A stretch of DNA of 55,290 bases from Candidatus Levilactobacillus faecigallinarum (lineage in GTDB: Bacteria; Bacillota; Bacilli; Lactobacillales; Lactobacillaceae), in NCBI GenBank assembly GCA_019113985.1, contig DXGJ01000049.1, positions 1 through 55,290 of the forward strand, read 5' to 3'. Positions 44,441 to 53,609 of the stretch are shown one piece after another. The notes beneath the pieces are model-generated. The model did no database searches, was not told the origin of the DNA, and saw only the letters and a list, made by a program, of their open reading frames with translations. Positions within the stretch are counted from its first letter, which is position 1. The number at the start of each line of letters is the position of its first letter. A program made the translations under genes and the position numbers.

Positions 44441-45859
44441 ATGAATTACTCTGCTTGTACAAGTATTCTGATTGGTTCACAGGCCAGTTTGGATGGTTCC
44501 GTCATCATTGGTCGTAACGAGGATGCCAAGGCCGCCTGGCCCAAGCACTTCGTTGTGCACCCAACTACGACGGCGACCACGCCTCAGACCTTCGTTAGTC
44601 CCGATAATGGCTTCACCATGCCGTTACCATTAACGGCGGCCAAGTACACGGCCACCCCCGAATGGACCCCCAAGTACGGCCTGTTCGAGGAAGCCGGGAT
44701 CAACGCCTACGGGGTCGCGATGAGCGCCACCGAGAGTACCTATTCCAATAACCGGGTGCTGGGTATCGATCCGTTGGTCAAGAATGGGATTGGTGAGGAA
44801 GCCATGGTCACCGTGGTCCTGCCTTACGTCAAGACAGCGCGTGCAGGGGTCCAGCGGCTGGGCAAGTTAGTCGAGCTCTACGGGACCTCGGAGTCCAATG
44901 GCATTCTGTTTGCGGACCAACGAGAGGCCTGGTACCTGGAAACGGGGGCTGGTCACTACTGGGTCGCCCAGCGGATTCCGGACAACGCTTACGCGGTAGT
45001 CGCTAACCAGATGGCCATTCAGGCCGTCGACTTCAACGACCCCGCCAACTTCCTGTACGCAGCCGACCTGCAACGGTTCGTGACCGAAAACCACCTCAAC
45101 CCCAGCCAAGATCACTTCAGCTGGCGCGAAATCTTTGGTACTCAGGACCAATCCGACCTGTACTACAACACGCCCCGGGTCTGGTACGGCCAACGCTGCT
45201 TTAGTCCCCGGGCAACCGGTACGCAACCGCAATCATTTGATCTTCCATTCATTCAATACGCGGACCGGAAGCTCGGTGTAGACGACGCCCAGGATTACCT
45301 GAGTAGCCACTACCAGGGGACGCCATACGATCCCGTGGGTGATGGGAGTACCGCCGACAAGACCCGTTTCCGGCCAGTTAGCCTAGCCAAGACCCAGGAG
45401 TCACACGTGCTACAGCTGCGGCCCGACTATGACCCGGCCTTAGCGGGGATTCAATGGTTAGCCATGGGGGTTGCCGCTCAAAGCGTCTATGTTCCATTCT
45501 ATGGGGGCATCGAGTCAACGCCAGCAGCTTATCACCAGGGCACCGAAACTTACGATACCGAGTCCGCCTACTGGGTCTACAAGTTGGTCAGTGTCCTGAC
45601 CGACGCCCACTATCACGAGGCTTGGCCCGTGGTCAGCGACGTGCAGGACCGCCTGCGTGTCGATCTGAAGCACCTGGTCTGGGAGACCGACCAGGTGGCC
45701 CAGAACCTGACGGGACCCGAACTGACCCACTACCTGACACAACGTTCCAACGCGGCCGCTGCATTGGGAATTCAGCGGTACCGTGACCTGGCAGCTAAGT
45801 TGATCACCCAGTTTACCGACATGGGCCCGCTTAACTACCACCAAGACCTTAACTTATAA
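44441..45859 (+). CDS. pepD: C69-family dipeptidase (PepD type)
   Basis: The 472-residue Ntn-hydrolase begins MNYSACTSILIG, with the nucleophile Cys6. Further landmarks are DGSVIIGRNEDAKAAWPKHF, GLFEEAGINAYGVAMSATES, GILFADQREAWYLETGAGHY, and AVVANQMAIQAVDFNDPANF. Lactic acid bacteria use such cytoplasmic enzymes to split a broad range of dipeptides. GAAAGGAGCC precedes the ATG. The next gene, an amino-acid permease, starts 62 nt later without a clear terminator between, so peptide breakdown and amino-acid movement may be co-expressed (inference). Confidence 0.95.
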   Translation: MNYSACTSILIGSQASLDGSVIIGRNEDAKAAWPKHFVVHPTTTATTPQTFVSPDNGFTMPLPLTAAKYTATPEWTPKYGLFEEAGINAYGVAMSATESTYSNNRVLGIDPLVKNGIGEEAMVTVVLPYVKTARAGVQRLGKLVELYGTSESNGILFADQREAWYLETGAGHYWVAQRIPDNAYAVVANQMAIQAVDFNDPANFLYAADLQRFVTENHLNPSQDHFSWREIFGTQDQSDLYYNTPRVWYGQRCFSPRATGTQPQSFDLPFIQYADRKLGVDDAQDYLSSHYQGTPYDPVGDGSTADKTRFRPVSLAKTQESHVLQLRPDYDPALAGIQWLAMGVAAQSVYVPFYGGIESTPAAYHQGTETYDTESAYWVYKLVSVLTDAHYHEAWPVVSDVQDRLRVDLKHLVWETDQVAQNLTGPELTHYLTQRSNAAAALGIQRYRDLAAKLITQFTDMGPLNYHQDLNL

Positions 45860-45921
45860 AGTCCGGTCTGGACTAGACGCGATTTTCCCTCTAGCCCATC
45901 ACCAAATGGGAGATATCTACA

Positions 45922-47418
45922 ATGGAAAAACAGAAAAAGATTAAACTCGCCAATTTAATCTTAATGATTTTTACGGCCATCTACGGCTTCGCCAATACGA
46001 CCGTCGCCTTTGACCAAATGGGCTACGCCAGTATCATCTGGTACATCTTAGCAGCCCTGCTCTTCTTCTTACCAAGTGCCCTGATGATGGCCGAATACGG
46101 GTCATCCTTCAAGGAGGCCAAAGGGGGCATCTACTCCTGGTTAGCCGGTTCCATCGGTGAGAAGTGGGCCTTTATCGGGACCTTCATCTGGCTGTCATCC
46201 TGGATTATCTGGATGTTATCGACCGCCAGCAAGGTCTGGATTCCCCTGTCCACGTTGATCTCCGGGAGTGACCAAACGCAAACTTGGTCGCTGTTCGGTC
46301 TGACATCAACGCAGACCATCGGGATTCTGGGGATTCTCTGGATTGTGGTCGTCACCTTCTTCGCTTCCCGCGGGGTCAGCTCCATCGCCAAAATCTCATC
46401 GATCGGTGGGATGTTCGTGATGTTCCTGACTGCCATCTTCTTCATCGGGAGCCTGGTCATTCTGGTCGCCAACAAGGGTGTACTCGCCGAACCCATTCAT
46501 GGTGTTCACAGTTTTGTTGCCTCGCCGAACCCACAATTCTCATCGCCAATGGCCCTGATTTCCTTCGTGACGTACGCGGTCTTCGCCTACGCCGGCATGG
46601 AGTCCATGGGGGGGATTACTGATAGTATGGACCATCCCGAGAAGACCTTCCCTCGTGGGTTGATCATCTCGACGATTGCCATCACCATCATGTACTCCCT
46701 GTCGATCTTCCTCTGGGGGGTCAGCACCAACTGGACCGAAATCTTGGGCAAGAACCAGGTCAACCTGGGGAACATTACCTACGTGCTGATGAACAACTTG
46801 GGATTGGTCTTAGGCCACTCTCTGGGGCTATCAGCCGGTACGGCGGTCGGATTGGGACACTTGTTCGCCCGTTTGACCGGGTTGAGCATGTTCATGGCCT
46901 ACATGGGATCGTTCTTCGTCTTGATCTACTCGCCACTGAAGTCCTTCATCTTAGGTTCTAACCCGAACCTCTGGCCGAAGAAGATGACCAAGTTAAACAG
47001 GGTCGGCATGCCCGCTTACGCCATGTGGATTCAAGCCGCTATCGTGGCGGTCTTCATCTTCCTGGTCGCCTTCGGGGGCTCCGCTGCTAACGAGTTCTAC
47101 CTGATTCTGACCGACATGGGGAACGTTTCGACGTCCTTCCCATACCTGTTCTTGATTGGCGCCTTCCCGTTCTTCAAGAAGCGCACCGACCTCGAACGGC
47201 CATTTGAAGTCTACACCAGCAAGCTCTGGACCAACGTGATCACCACAATTGTGATGATCATCCTGGTTGGCGGGATTGGCTTCACCTGCCTGCAACCAAT
47301 TCTGGAACACGACTACGTGACCGCCTTCTGGACGATCATCGGACCGATCTTCTTCGGGGCCGTGGCCTGGATCTTCTACCGTAACGCGCAGAAACGTAAC
47401 GCCCGTACGGCAGACTAA
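45922..47418 (+). CDS. APC-superfamily amino-acid permease, YjeM-like
   Basis: The 498-residue protein has about 12 transmembrane helices. The first APC helix motif is LILMIFTAIYGFANTTVAFD (residues 11-30); AEYGSSFKEAKGGIYSWLAG, FAYAGMESMGGITDSMDHPE (helix 6 unwound region) and the C-terminal FEVYTSKLWTNVITTIVMII also fit. The pattern is that of YjeM/GadC-related permeases or antiporters. The substrate is unknown, but the preceding dipeptidase gene hints at an amino acid released from peptides. The start ATG is preceded by GGGAGATATC. Confidence 0.9.
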   Translation: MEKQKKIKLANLILMIFTAIYGFANTTVAFDQMGYASIIWYILAALLFFLPSALMMAEYGSSFKEAKGGIYSWLAGSIGEKWAFIGTFIWLSSWIIWMLSTASKVWIPLSTLISGSDQTQTWSLFGLTSTQTIGILGILWIVVVTFFASRGVSSIAKISSIGGMFVMFLTAIFFIGSLVILVANKGVLAEPIHGVHSFVASPNPQFSSPMALISFVTYAVFAYAGMESMGGITDSMDHPEKTFPRGLIISTIAITIMYSLSIFLWGVSTNWTEILGKNQVNLGNITYVLMNNLGLVLGHSLGLSAGTAVGLGHLFARLTGLSMFMAYMGSFFVLIYSPLKSFILGSNPNLWPKKMTKLNRVGMPAYAMWIQAAIVAVFIFLVAFGGSAANEFYLILTDMGNVSTSFPYLFLIGAFPFFKKRTDLERPFEVYTSKLWTNVITTIVMIILVGGIGFTCLQPILEHDYVTAFWTIIGPIFFGAVAWIFYRNAQKRNARTAD

Positions 47419-47425
47419 ATAGTTA

Positions 47426-47467
47426 AAAAAGACGCTCGTCAATCGTGGGATTGGCGAGCGTTTTTGG
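47426..47467. terminator. Bidirectional Rho-independent terminator
   Basis: ACGCTCGtCAATC / ATTGgCGAGCGT followed by TTTT; it is also the 3' end of the small minus-strand gene. Confidence 0.88.
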
Positions 47468-47642
47468 TATCCTCTTGATGTACGATTGTCGACTTTTCGA
47501 CGATGGTCGGAATCAGGTTGCGATACAGCATGCCCAGCAAGACGTGATGGTAGGGCATCACTCGGACCAACGTTGGCGAAAGATTTTCAACGATTTTGAT
47601 GCGTTGCAGGTTCCCGTCCGCATCACGTAGATAATCTGCCAT
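47439..47642 (-). CDS. Small hypothetical protein downstream of kup
   Basis: The 67-residue frame (MADYLRDADGNLQRIKIVEN) has a very strong ribosome site, AGAGGAGGGGGG, just before ATG 47642 and only 14 nt after the kup stop, so it is probably co-translated with kup. It has no transmembrane segment. The central part (VRVMPYHHVLLGMLYRNLIP) is conserved-looking but I know no family. The last codons run into the shared terminator hairpin, which is slightly unusual. It may be a kup-linked accessory protein. Confidence 0.6.
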   Translation of the reverse strand: MADYLRDADGNLQRIKIVENLSPTLVRVMPYHHVLLGMLYRNLIPTIVEKSTIVHQEDTKNARQSHD

Positions 47643-47656
47643 AATCCCCCCTCCTC

Positions 47657-49666
47657 TTAACGGTGAACTTGACGCTGAAGCAGGCTATAATCCGGCCGTT
47701 GCCCAATGAATAACGGCACCTGCTCTTCGATAACATCGCTAAACTCCAGGCCATACCACCGCTCGGACGAAAGCGTGACCCGCTGGAGTAGCAGCCGCCC
47801 ACCAATCAACAAGCGGTCTAGCCAGGATAAGTCATGAGCGCTAAGGTCCTGGAACTGTTGATTCAACATGATGAACTTAAAGTTGCCCACCCGCCGATGC
47901 AGGACGCTCGAGTAGTGCGGCTTTTGGTCGTCGATGATGTTCGCATCCAGCAAGTCGTTGACGATTTGGCGCAGGTAAACGTTTAGCCGTTGGGGCTTCT
48001 TGAACCCGAGATAGAGTTGGACGTCGACCACGTTGCGGGTCCCCAGCATATCCACCGTGTAGTAACAGTCATCGGGATTATCGGTTTCATTAACGGTCAG
48101 GAACCAGTAAACCCGCGCACGTTTGGGCTGCTGGTCAAGAATTGAGTAGATGACGGCCCGTTTGATGGCCAGGTTCGGTCGCAGTCGGTTGATGTAGACC
48201 AGGTTGGTCGCAAACGAAGGCACTTGGTCGTCGTTGCTCAGGGCCTGGAGCTGGGGCAAAAAGAGCGGTAACGGCACGTACTCGGTCTCTTGCAGGTTGG
48301 CGTCGCGCCGCCGGTTGCCCTGGTACCAAAAGACCATGATGATTAGAATCAGAAGCGTCAATAGGAGGGTCACGTACCCACCGTGCCAGAACTTGACCAG
48401 GCTGGCCAGGAGAAACAGGCTCTCGAGGAGACCGAAGCCCACCACGAACACCCGAGCGCCCCAGGGATGGGCGGACTTCAGGAAGGCGTGCAACAGCAAG
48501 GTGGTCATTAACATGGTGATAACGATGGCCAGACCGTACGCGGCCTCCATATGCGCAGAGGTTTGAAAGTACCAGACGATGCTCAGGGTAATCAGACACA
48601 GAAGCCAGTTGATCGCCCCGATGTAGAGTTGGCTGGATTCGTTGCCCGGAAAACTAATGCGCAGTTTCGGCAGGAGTTTCAAGCCAATGGCTTCGTGGAC
48701 CAGCGTGTAGGAACCGGTGATTAGGGCCTGTGACGCAATGATGGCCGCTAGGGTCGCCAAAACGATGGCCCAAAGTTGGAGGCTGGTGGGCACCATGCTG
48801 TAGAACGGATTCAAGTGGTGGAGCTGACTGGTGGTCAGACCCGGATGGCGCAAAAGCCAGGCGCCCTGCCCTAGATAACTCAGCATCAGCGTGACGTAAA
48901 CGAAGGGCCAGGTCGCGTAGATGTTGCGCCGTCCGACCTGGCCCATGTCGGAATAAAGGGCCTCGGCACCGGTGGTCGCCAGGAAGATGCTGCCCAGGAT
49001 AAAGATGCCCTGGTGATTCACGGGGCTAAGGAGAAATTGCAACGCGTAGACCGGTGAGAGTGCAGCCAAGACGTGGGGCGCCCCCACTAGGTTTTCCGCA
49101 CCGATACCACCGATAAAGCTGAACCAGAGGAACATGATGGGACCAAACGATCGGCCAATCGTGGCGGTCCCGAATCGCTGAATCAGGAACAGACCCAGGA
49201 GAATGCCGCTAACCAGCCACAGAACGGTCCCCTGACTCTGACCGATGGCAAGCCAGCCTAGGCGTTGGCCCTTGAGGCCCTCGATGGCGGAGGTCACGGT
49301 CACGGCGGGAGTCAGGGTGCCATCGGCCAAAAGAGCCGCCCCACCGATTAGCGCAGGAGCGATCAACCAGGTTCCCTGTTCACGCACCAGGGCGTAGAGG
49401 GCGAAGATGCCACCCTCGTGGCGGTTATCGGCATGCATCGCTAGTGTCACGTATTTGATGGTCGTAATCAGCATCAACGTCCAAAAAATGAGGGAGATGC
49501 TCCCAAAAACGGCCAAACGACTGGTCGCGGCGGGTTGGCTTCCCTGCCCTAGAATGGCATTCATGACGTAAAGGGGTGACGTGCCGATGTCACCATAAAC
49601 GATGCCCAGCGTAATCAGCATCCCCGCCCCGGATAGGGCCCGTGTTGTCAGTTTCAAACGACTCAC
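47657..49666 (-). CDS. kup: KUP-family potassium uptake protein
   Basis: The 669-residue transporter has the Kup N-terminal signature [20 protein letters not shown] (about 19-38), 12 hydrophobic helices, [36 protein letters not shown] and [20 protein letters not shown]-type loops, and a long cytoplasmic C-terminal domain (from about 455). It imports K+ with protons. The start is GTG 49666 or TTG 49657; GAAGGTGA is better spaced for the TTG. A hairpin at 49700-49725 lies in the 5' region. The small gene at 47439 follows in the same transcript. Confidence 0.95.
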   Translation of the reverse strand: MSRLKLTTRALSGAGMLITLGIVYGDIGTSPLYVMNAILGQGSQPAATSRLAVFGSISLIFWTLMLITTIKYVTLAMHADNRHEGGIFALYALVREQGTWLIAPALIGGAALLADGTLTPAVTVTSAIEGLKGQRLGWLAIGQSQGTVLWLVSGILLGLFLIQRFGTATIGRSFGPIMFLWFSFIGGIGAENLVGAPHVLAALSPVYALQFLLSPVNHQGIFILGSIFLATTGAEALYSDMGQVGRRNIYATWPFVYVTLMLSYLGQGAWLLRHPGLTTSQLHHLNPFYSMVPTSLQLWAIVLATLAAIIASQALITGSYTLVHEAIGLKLLPKLRISFPGNESSQLYIGAINWLLCLITLSIVWYFQTSAHMEAAYGLAIVITMLMTTLLLHAFLKSAHPWGARVFVVGFGLLESLFLLASLVKFWHGGYVTLLLTLLILIIMVFWYQGNRRRDANLQETEYVPLPLFLPQLQALSNDDQVPSFATNLVYINRLRPNLAIKRAVIYSILDQQPKRARVYWFLTVNETDNPDDCYYTVDMLGTRNVVDVQLYLGFKKPQRLNVYLRQIVNDLLDANIIDDQKPHYSSVLHRRVGNFKFIMLNQQFQDLSAHDLSWLDRLLIGGRLLLQRVTLSSERWYGLEFSDVIEEQVPLFIGQRPDYSLLQRQVHR

Positions 49667-49699
49667 CTTCTTCGCGCACCATGATAGTCCTATGGGGTG

Positions 49700-49725
49700 A
49701 AACGCCCTATTAGATTGGGGGCGTT
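49700..49725 (-). promoter_or_regulatory. Hairpin in the kup 5' region
   Basis: AACGCCC / GGGCGTT with a 12-nt loop lies 34-59 nt before the kup start. Only three T follow on the minus strand, so it may be a weak attenuator or part of an untranslated leader. I cannot recognise a c-di-AMP riboswitch. Confidence 0.35.
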
Positions 49726-49743
49726 AAGGAAGTGAGCAAACGA

Positions 49744-49774
49744 AAAACGCCCGTGATTAGAATCACAAGCGTTC
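49744..49774 (-). terminator. Terminator of the reductase-acetyltransferase fusion gene
   Basis: Minus strand AACGCttGTGATT / AATCACggGCGTT followed by TTT. Confidence 0.75.
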
Positions 49775-49790
49775 GTTAAATCGCTTTGGA

Positions 49791-50624
49791 TTATTCCGCC
49801 GCCAGGAGGCGCTGGGCTTCGGGGTGTTGTTCGAAGAAGTACCGCGCATAAGAACAGGTCGGGCGAATCGACCAGCCGAATAACTGGGCAACCGCCAGCA
49901 AGCGAACCATCATCAGGGCGCCGATACACTGCCCGCGTTGTGCCGGATCGGTGACGACCTTCCGAATGGTCAGCACGTTGTCGGTCAGGAGAAGTTCGCT
50001 TTGGCCCACGGGCTGATGATCCTTTAAAATTATGAGTTTTTGGGCCGTGAACCGAAAAGCTAACGCAGGGGTATCGGTGGTCGCGTGCAAGGTCGCCACC
50101 AGTTGATCGACGGCCGAACGTAAAAAGTCCGTGGTCGAATGGTCGGTTGCAAGCAGGCCATGCTCATCGAACCGTTCGGCAGCTCGTCCCAGATAAAGTT
50201 CGCTGGGTTGGACAATCTGCATACCAACGGTCAAGGCGACCTGTTTGAGGTCTTGGCTGGCGCTGATGCCGCCCATGTCGCCGGTCGAAACGGCGGCCAG
50301 GACAGCGGGTTTGTTCCGCCAAGCACTGTTCCCCTGTTCGGTGACCGAGGCGATATCCAGGACGTTCTTGAGGCATCCGGGCATACCGTGATTGATTTCG
50401 GGTGTTACGATGATGAGGCCATCGACGCCGGAAACGGCCTGACGAAAGCTGGTGCAGGCGGCCATTGCCGCCGGGCTGAGATGGTCGCTAAACAGTGGCA
50501 AGTCGTCGATGTTGAGCCAGTCCAGTAAAACGTCGCTGGCCGTCATCAACCCCAGATTTTTGGCCAGCAGACGCGCGTAGGATTCAGGGCGGAGACTGCC
50601 GGCGAGTAAGCCGATTTTTTTCAT
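49791..50624 (-). CDS. Fusion of NAD(P)H-dependent FMN reductase and GNAT-like acetyltransferase
   Basis: The 277-residue protein has two parts. Residues 1-180 form a flavodoxin-like FMN reductase: KKIGLLAGSLRPESYARLLA (FMN phosphate loop), DGLIIVTPEINHGMPGCLKN and STGDMGGISASQDLKQVALT. Residues about 185-277 form a small acetyltransferase of the YidJ/Gcn5-like kind: LTIRKVVTDPAQRGQCIGAL (acetyl-CoA loop), then IRPTCSYARYFFEQHPEAQR. Stand-alone versions of both are common, but the fusion is unusual. The start is ATG 50624, 11 nt after GGAGGG. A promoter with a cre-type site lies upstream, suggesting carbon catabolite control. It may couple flavin-dependent detoxification with acetylation (inference). 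Confidence 0.88.
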   Translation of the reverse strand: MKKIGLLAGSLRPESYARLLAKNLGLMTASDVLLDWLNIDDLPLFSDHLSPAAMAACTSFRQAVSGVDGLIIVTPEINHGMPGCLKNVLDIASVTEQGNSAWRNKPAVLAAVSTGDMGGISASQDLKQVALTVGMQIVQPSELYLGRAAERFDEHGLLATDHSTTDFLRSAVDQLVATLHATTDTPALAFRFTAQKLIILKDHQPVGQSELLLTDNVLTIRKVVTDPAQRGQCIGALMMVRLLAVAQLFGWSIRPTCSYARYFFEQHPEAQRLLAAE

Positions 50625-50652
50625 GTGTTCATATTCCCTCCAAAAGCCGTTT

Positions 50653-50678
50653 TTGAAAGCGTATTCAGTTTTAGTATA
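50653..50678 (-). promoter_or_regulatory. Extended -10 promoter and CcpA cre site
   Basis: Minus strand TGCTATACT gives an extended -10 (TATACT at 50673-50678). TTGAAAGCGTATTCA at 50653-50667 fits the cre consensus WTGNAANCGNWNNCW at every position and lies just downstream of the start of transcription, where CcpA acts as a roadblock. Confidence 0.65.
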
Positions 50679-50807
50679 GCACACCTTTACGCACAATAAG
50701 CATCGCTAATAGTCGTCCAATTGGTGATTTGAACTTCCTAAATCCCACCCATCTTACCCAAAGCAGCGTACACTAATCCTATCCTTACTCGAAAGGCAGA
50801 CCCCACC

Positions 50808-51320
50808 ATGCAAACAACCCTCATCCTCATCCGCGGTAACTCTGGCAGTGGCAAAACCACGCTGGCTCGCAAGCTCCAACAGACGCTTGGCCCCAACACC
50901 CTCCTGGTCTCCCAGGACGTGGTCCGCCGAGACATGTGCCATACAGCCGATACACCAGGAAACCTGGCCATCGACCTCATTCAACAAATCGCCACCTATG
51001 GCCAGGGGAAGGTCCCCGTAGTCATCGTTGAAGGCATTCTCGCCCGCGACCGCTACCAATCCATGCTGCAACGGCTCGTGACCACGTTCCCCACAACCCA
51101 CGCCTACTATTTTGACCTCCCCTTTGAGACCACCCTAACCCGCCACCAGACCAAACCCCAATCCACGGAATACGGCGCCCCAGAGCTACGCAAGTGGTGG
51201 CTTCCCGCCGATTACCTGACCATCCTCCCCGAGACCCGTTTCACGGCCAGTGACACCCCAACCATCGAGCTCCGCCATATTCTCGCCGACCTAAACTTCT
51301 CCAAAAGCGCTTCCAGGTAG
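50808..51320 (+). CDS. P-loop kinase-like AAA protein
   Basis: The 170-residue protein has the Walker A GNSGSGKTTLARKL (residues 10-23), VSQDVVRRDM, the Walker-B-like VVIVEGILARDRYQ and a lid segment (FETTLTRHQTKP). It belongs to the zeta-toxin/gluconate-kinase-like group of small P-loop kinases. The substrate is unknown; nothing nearby looks like a partner antitoxin, so a metabolic or aminoglycoside-type kinase role is as likely. It has the typical lactobacillus composition. GAAAGGCAGACC precedes ATG 50808. A possible cre of the next gene overlaps its last codons. Confidence 0.82.
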   Translation: MQTTLILIRGNSGSGKTTLARKLQQTLGPNTLLVSQDVVRRDMCHTADTPGNLAIDLIQQIATYGQGKVPVVIVEGILARDRYQSMLQRLVTTFPTTHAYYFDLPFETTLTRHQTKPQSTEYGAPELRKWWLPADYLTILPETRFTASDTPTIELRHILADLNFSKSASR

Positions 51321-51328
51321 CGTATAAT
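51302..51328 (+). promoter_or_regulatory. Promoter with cre-like site for the dehydrogenase gene
   Basis: TATAAT (51323-51328) is a perfect -10. CAAAAGCGCTTCCA (51302-51315) matches the palindromic cre TGAAAGCGCTTTCA at 11 of 14 positions. The -35 box is poor, which would suit an activated promoter. Confidence 0.45.
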
Positions 51329-51369
51329 GAACTTGTATGTAAAAATATCTGTTAAAAGGAGTGGCTTGT

Positions 51370-52278
51370 ATGTCAAGAAAAATTGGGATTATCGGCATGG
51401 GAAACGTCGGTGCCGCCTGTGCACACTACTTAGTTGCGGGTGGTTTCGTCGATGATCTGGTGCTCATCGACACCAACGAACAGAAGGTTCAGGCAGACGC
51501 CTTGGACTTCGAAGACGCCATGGCGAACCTACCAACCCATACCAACATCTTCGTCAACGATTACAGCCAACTCGACGATGCGGACATCATCATCTCCGCC
51601 GTCGGGCACATTAAACTCTTGGGCGGCGATCATCCAAACCGCTTTGCCGAACTCAAGCCCACCGGTGACGATGTCCGCGCCGTGGCCGCTAAGCTCAAAA
51701 CAACCGCCTTTAACGGCATCCTGATTGTTATCAGCAACCCCAACGACGTGATGACCTCCCTGTATCAACAGATCCTGGGTCTGCCGAAGAACCACGTCAT
51801 CGGGACTGGGACCCTACTGGACGGTGCCCGGATGAAGCGCGCCGTGGGTCAGGCCTTTGGTGTCGACCCCCGTTCCGTCGAGGGGTACAACTTGGGTGAA
51901 CACGGAAATTCCCAGTTTACCGCCTGGTCCACGGTCAAGGTACTCGACCACCCCGTCGCCGACCTGGCTAAGAAAAAGGGGCTGGACCTCGAGCAAATCA
52001 ACCACGACGTCATGATGGGCGGCTTCACCGTCTTTAACGGCAAGGGCTACACCAACTACGGTGTCTCCACAGCCGCGATTCGCCTGGCCCTGGCCATCCT
52101 AAACGATGCCCACACCGAGATGCCAGTCTCCAATTATCGCGAGGAATACGGGACCTACCTCTCCTACCCCGCCATTATTGGCCGCGACGGCGTCTTACAA
52201 CAGCTGCAGCTCGACCTACCTCAGGATGAACTGGACAAGCTCCAGGCGTCCGCTGACTACATTAAAAAGAACCTGTAA
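51370..52278 (+). CDS. L-2-hydroxyacid (L-2-hydroxyisocaproate/lactate-type) dehydrogenase
   Basis: The 302-residue LDH/MDH-fold enzyme has [20 protein letters not shown] (NAD-binding), [20 protein letters not shown], the loop [31 protein letters not shown], the motif [15 protein letters not shown] with substrate Arg, and the catalytic His in [16 protein letters not shown]. The divergent loop and DGARMKR (versus DSARFR of classical LDH) point to the L-HicDH subgroup, which reduces branched-chain 2-oxoacids. Chemistry on pyruvate is possible. The start is ATG 51370, 8 nt after AAAGGAG. It may oxidise NADH while making flavour hydroxyacids. Confidence 0.88.
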   Translation: MSRKIGIIGMGNVGAACAHYLVAGGFVDDLVLIDTNEQKVQADALDFEDAMANLPTHTNIFVNDYSQLDDADIIISAVGHIKLLGGDHPNRFAELKPTGDDVRAVAAKLKTTAFNGILIVISNPNDVMTSLYQQILGLPKNHVIGTGTLLDGARMKRAVGQAFGVDPRSVEGYNLGEHGNSQFTAWSTVKVLDHPVADLAKKKGLDLEQINHDVMMGGFTVFNGKGYTNYGVSTAAIRLALAILNDAHTEMPVSNYREEYGTYLSYPAIIGRDGVLQQLQLDLPQDELDKLQASADYIKKNL

Positions 52279-52282
52279 CCCC

Positions 52283-52319
52283 TAAAGGTGGCACCCCCAA
52301 TCGGGGCAGCCGCCTTTTA
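52283..52319 (+). terminator. Terminator of the dehydrogenase gene
   Basis: AAAGGtGGC-a-CCCC / GGGG-ca-GCCgCCTTTT directly after the stop. Confidence 0.8.
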
Positions 52320-52329
52320 TGTTGCAACA

Positions 52330-52366
52330 AAAAAACGCCAACCCCCAATGGGATTGACGTTTTTTC
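52330..52366 (-). terminator. Terminator of rplS
   Basis: AACGcCAAcCCC / GGGaTTGaCGTT stem with A7 and T6 tracts on either side; it can act in both directions. Confidence 0.85.
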
Positions 52367-52375
52367 TGAAGTAAA

Positions 52376-52732
52376 TTAGTTGCGACGACGTTCTGGAATC
52401 CGCGCAGCCTTACCGTTAAGTTCGCGTAAGTAGTAAAGCTTGTTACGACGTACTCGACCTTGACGAATAACTTCAATTTTAGCAACACGTGGTGAGTGTA
52501 ATGGGAAGATCCGTTCCACACCGATACCGCTACTGATCTTACGAACAGTGTAGGTCGCTTGGATGCCGGCACCCTTACGCTTGATAACGACACCTTCGAA
52601 CAATTGAATCCGTTCGCGGGTCCCTTCAACGATTTTGGCGTGAACCCGAACCGTATCACCAGCACGGAAGTCTGGTAAGTCATCACGTAATTGAGCTTGG
52701 TTAATCTTAGCAATTAAATTGTTTTGGCGCAT
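52376..52732 (-). CDS. rplS: 50S ribosomal protein L19
   Basis: The 118-residue protein matches L19 along its length: [75 protein letters not shown] and [18 protein letters not shown]. It sits at the 30S-50S interface. The start is ATG 52732, after AAAGGAAAG. It is preceded by its own promoter and a roughly 80-nt leader, although trmD lies just upstream in the conserved rpsP-khpA-rimM-trmD-rplS order. Confidence 0.97.
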   Translation of the reverse strand: MRQNNLIAKINQAQLRDDLPDFRAGDTVRVHAKIVEGTRERIQLFEGVVIKRKGAGIQATYTVRKISSGIGVERIFPLHSPRVAKIEVIRQGRVRRNKLYYLRELNGKAARIPERRRN

Positions 52733-52842
52733 AATATATTCTTTCCTTTCGCCAACATTCATTCTCAGACTCGACAGCGGAATATTGTTTATGTGGCTAA
52801 ACAGCCAAAAATAAGTTTAGCATATCTTGAAACACCTGTAAA
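52733..52842 (-). promoter_or_regulatory. rplS promoter and possible L19 leader
   Basis: Minus strand TTTACA (52837-52842), 17 bp, TAAACT (52814-52819). The roughly 80-nt leader that follows contains the small hairpin GGCT-GTTT-AGCC. Firmicutes often carry an autoregulatory L19 leader RNA here; I cannot confirm its fold by eye. Confidence 0.55.
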
Positions 52843-52844
52843 GG

Positions 52845-53609
52845 TTATTTTCTTGACTGCTTCTCTTCCTCTTCGATTCGTACGTCGGCCAACAAACGTT
52901 TCTGCAGGCTGGTCAACTGGTCGTGATCAATCAAGTCCGGCCGACGCAGGTACGTTCGCCGCAGCGACTCCTTCTCGCGCCATTCATCGATTTTCTGATG
53001 ATTACCACTGATCAGGACGTCAGGCACCGCCATCCCCCGAAAATCCGCCGGTCGCGTATACTGCGGATACTCCAGCAGACCGCTCGAGAAGGAATCTCCG
53101 GGTGCCGATTCGGCGTTTCCCAGGACTCCTGGTAGCAACCGCACCGTCGCGTCGATCATCACCATGGTCGGCAGCTCGCCCCCCGTCAGCACGAAGTCCC
53201 CTAGGGAGACCTCGTCGGTAACCAGGCTGCGAATCCGCTCGTCATAACCCTCATAATGGCCGCACAGGAACGTTAAATGGTCTTCATGGGCAAAGGTCTC
53301 GGCCACGTGCTGATCGAAGGTCACCCCCGCAGGATCAGTCAAAATGACCCGGCCCTTTGGCAGGCCCTCGGCGGCCGCCTGTTCCTGTGTCGCCGCCAGC
53401 GCGTCAAAGATGGGTTGCGGCTGCAACAGCATCCCCGCCCCGCCGCCAAACGGATAGTCGTCCACGTTACCGTGCTTATTAGTCGAATAATCCCGAAAGT
53501 TAGTCACCGGCATGGTCAAATGACCATTTTCGATGGCCTTCCCTACGATGGAGTCGTGCATCGGCCCACTGAACATATCTGGAAAAAGACTTAACACATC
53601 GATTCGCAT
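52845..53609 (-). CDS. trmD: tRNA (guanine-N1-)-methyltransferase TrmD
   Basis: The 254-residue SPOUT methyltransferase begins [20 protein letters not shown]. It contains [20 protein letters not shown] (about 52-71), the knot segment [20 protein letters not shown] (about 109-128), [20 protein letters not shown] and [10 protein letters not shown]-type sequence ([20 protein letters not shown]). It makes m1G37 in tRNAs reading CNN codons. The start follows the rimM stop directly (53610/53609), so the two are coupled. Confidence 0.97.
   Translation of the reverse strand: MRIDVLSLFPDMFSGPMHDSIVGKAIENGHLTMPVTNFRDYSTNKHGNVDDYPFGGGAGMLLQPQPIFDALAATQEQAAAEGLPKGRVILTDPAGVTFDQHVAETFAHEDHLTFLCGHYEGYDERIRSLVTDEVSLGDFVLTGGELPTMVMIDATVRLLPGVLGNAESAPGDSFSSGLLEYPQYTRPADFRGMAVPDVLISGNHQKIDEWREKESLRRTYLRRPDLIDHDQLTSLQKRLLADVRIEEEEKQSRK

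Noticed and set aside
50808-51320. Zeta-type toxin of a toxin-antitoxin system
   Set aside because: The P-loop kinase fold fits, but no epsilon-like antitoxin or other small partner gene lies beside it.
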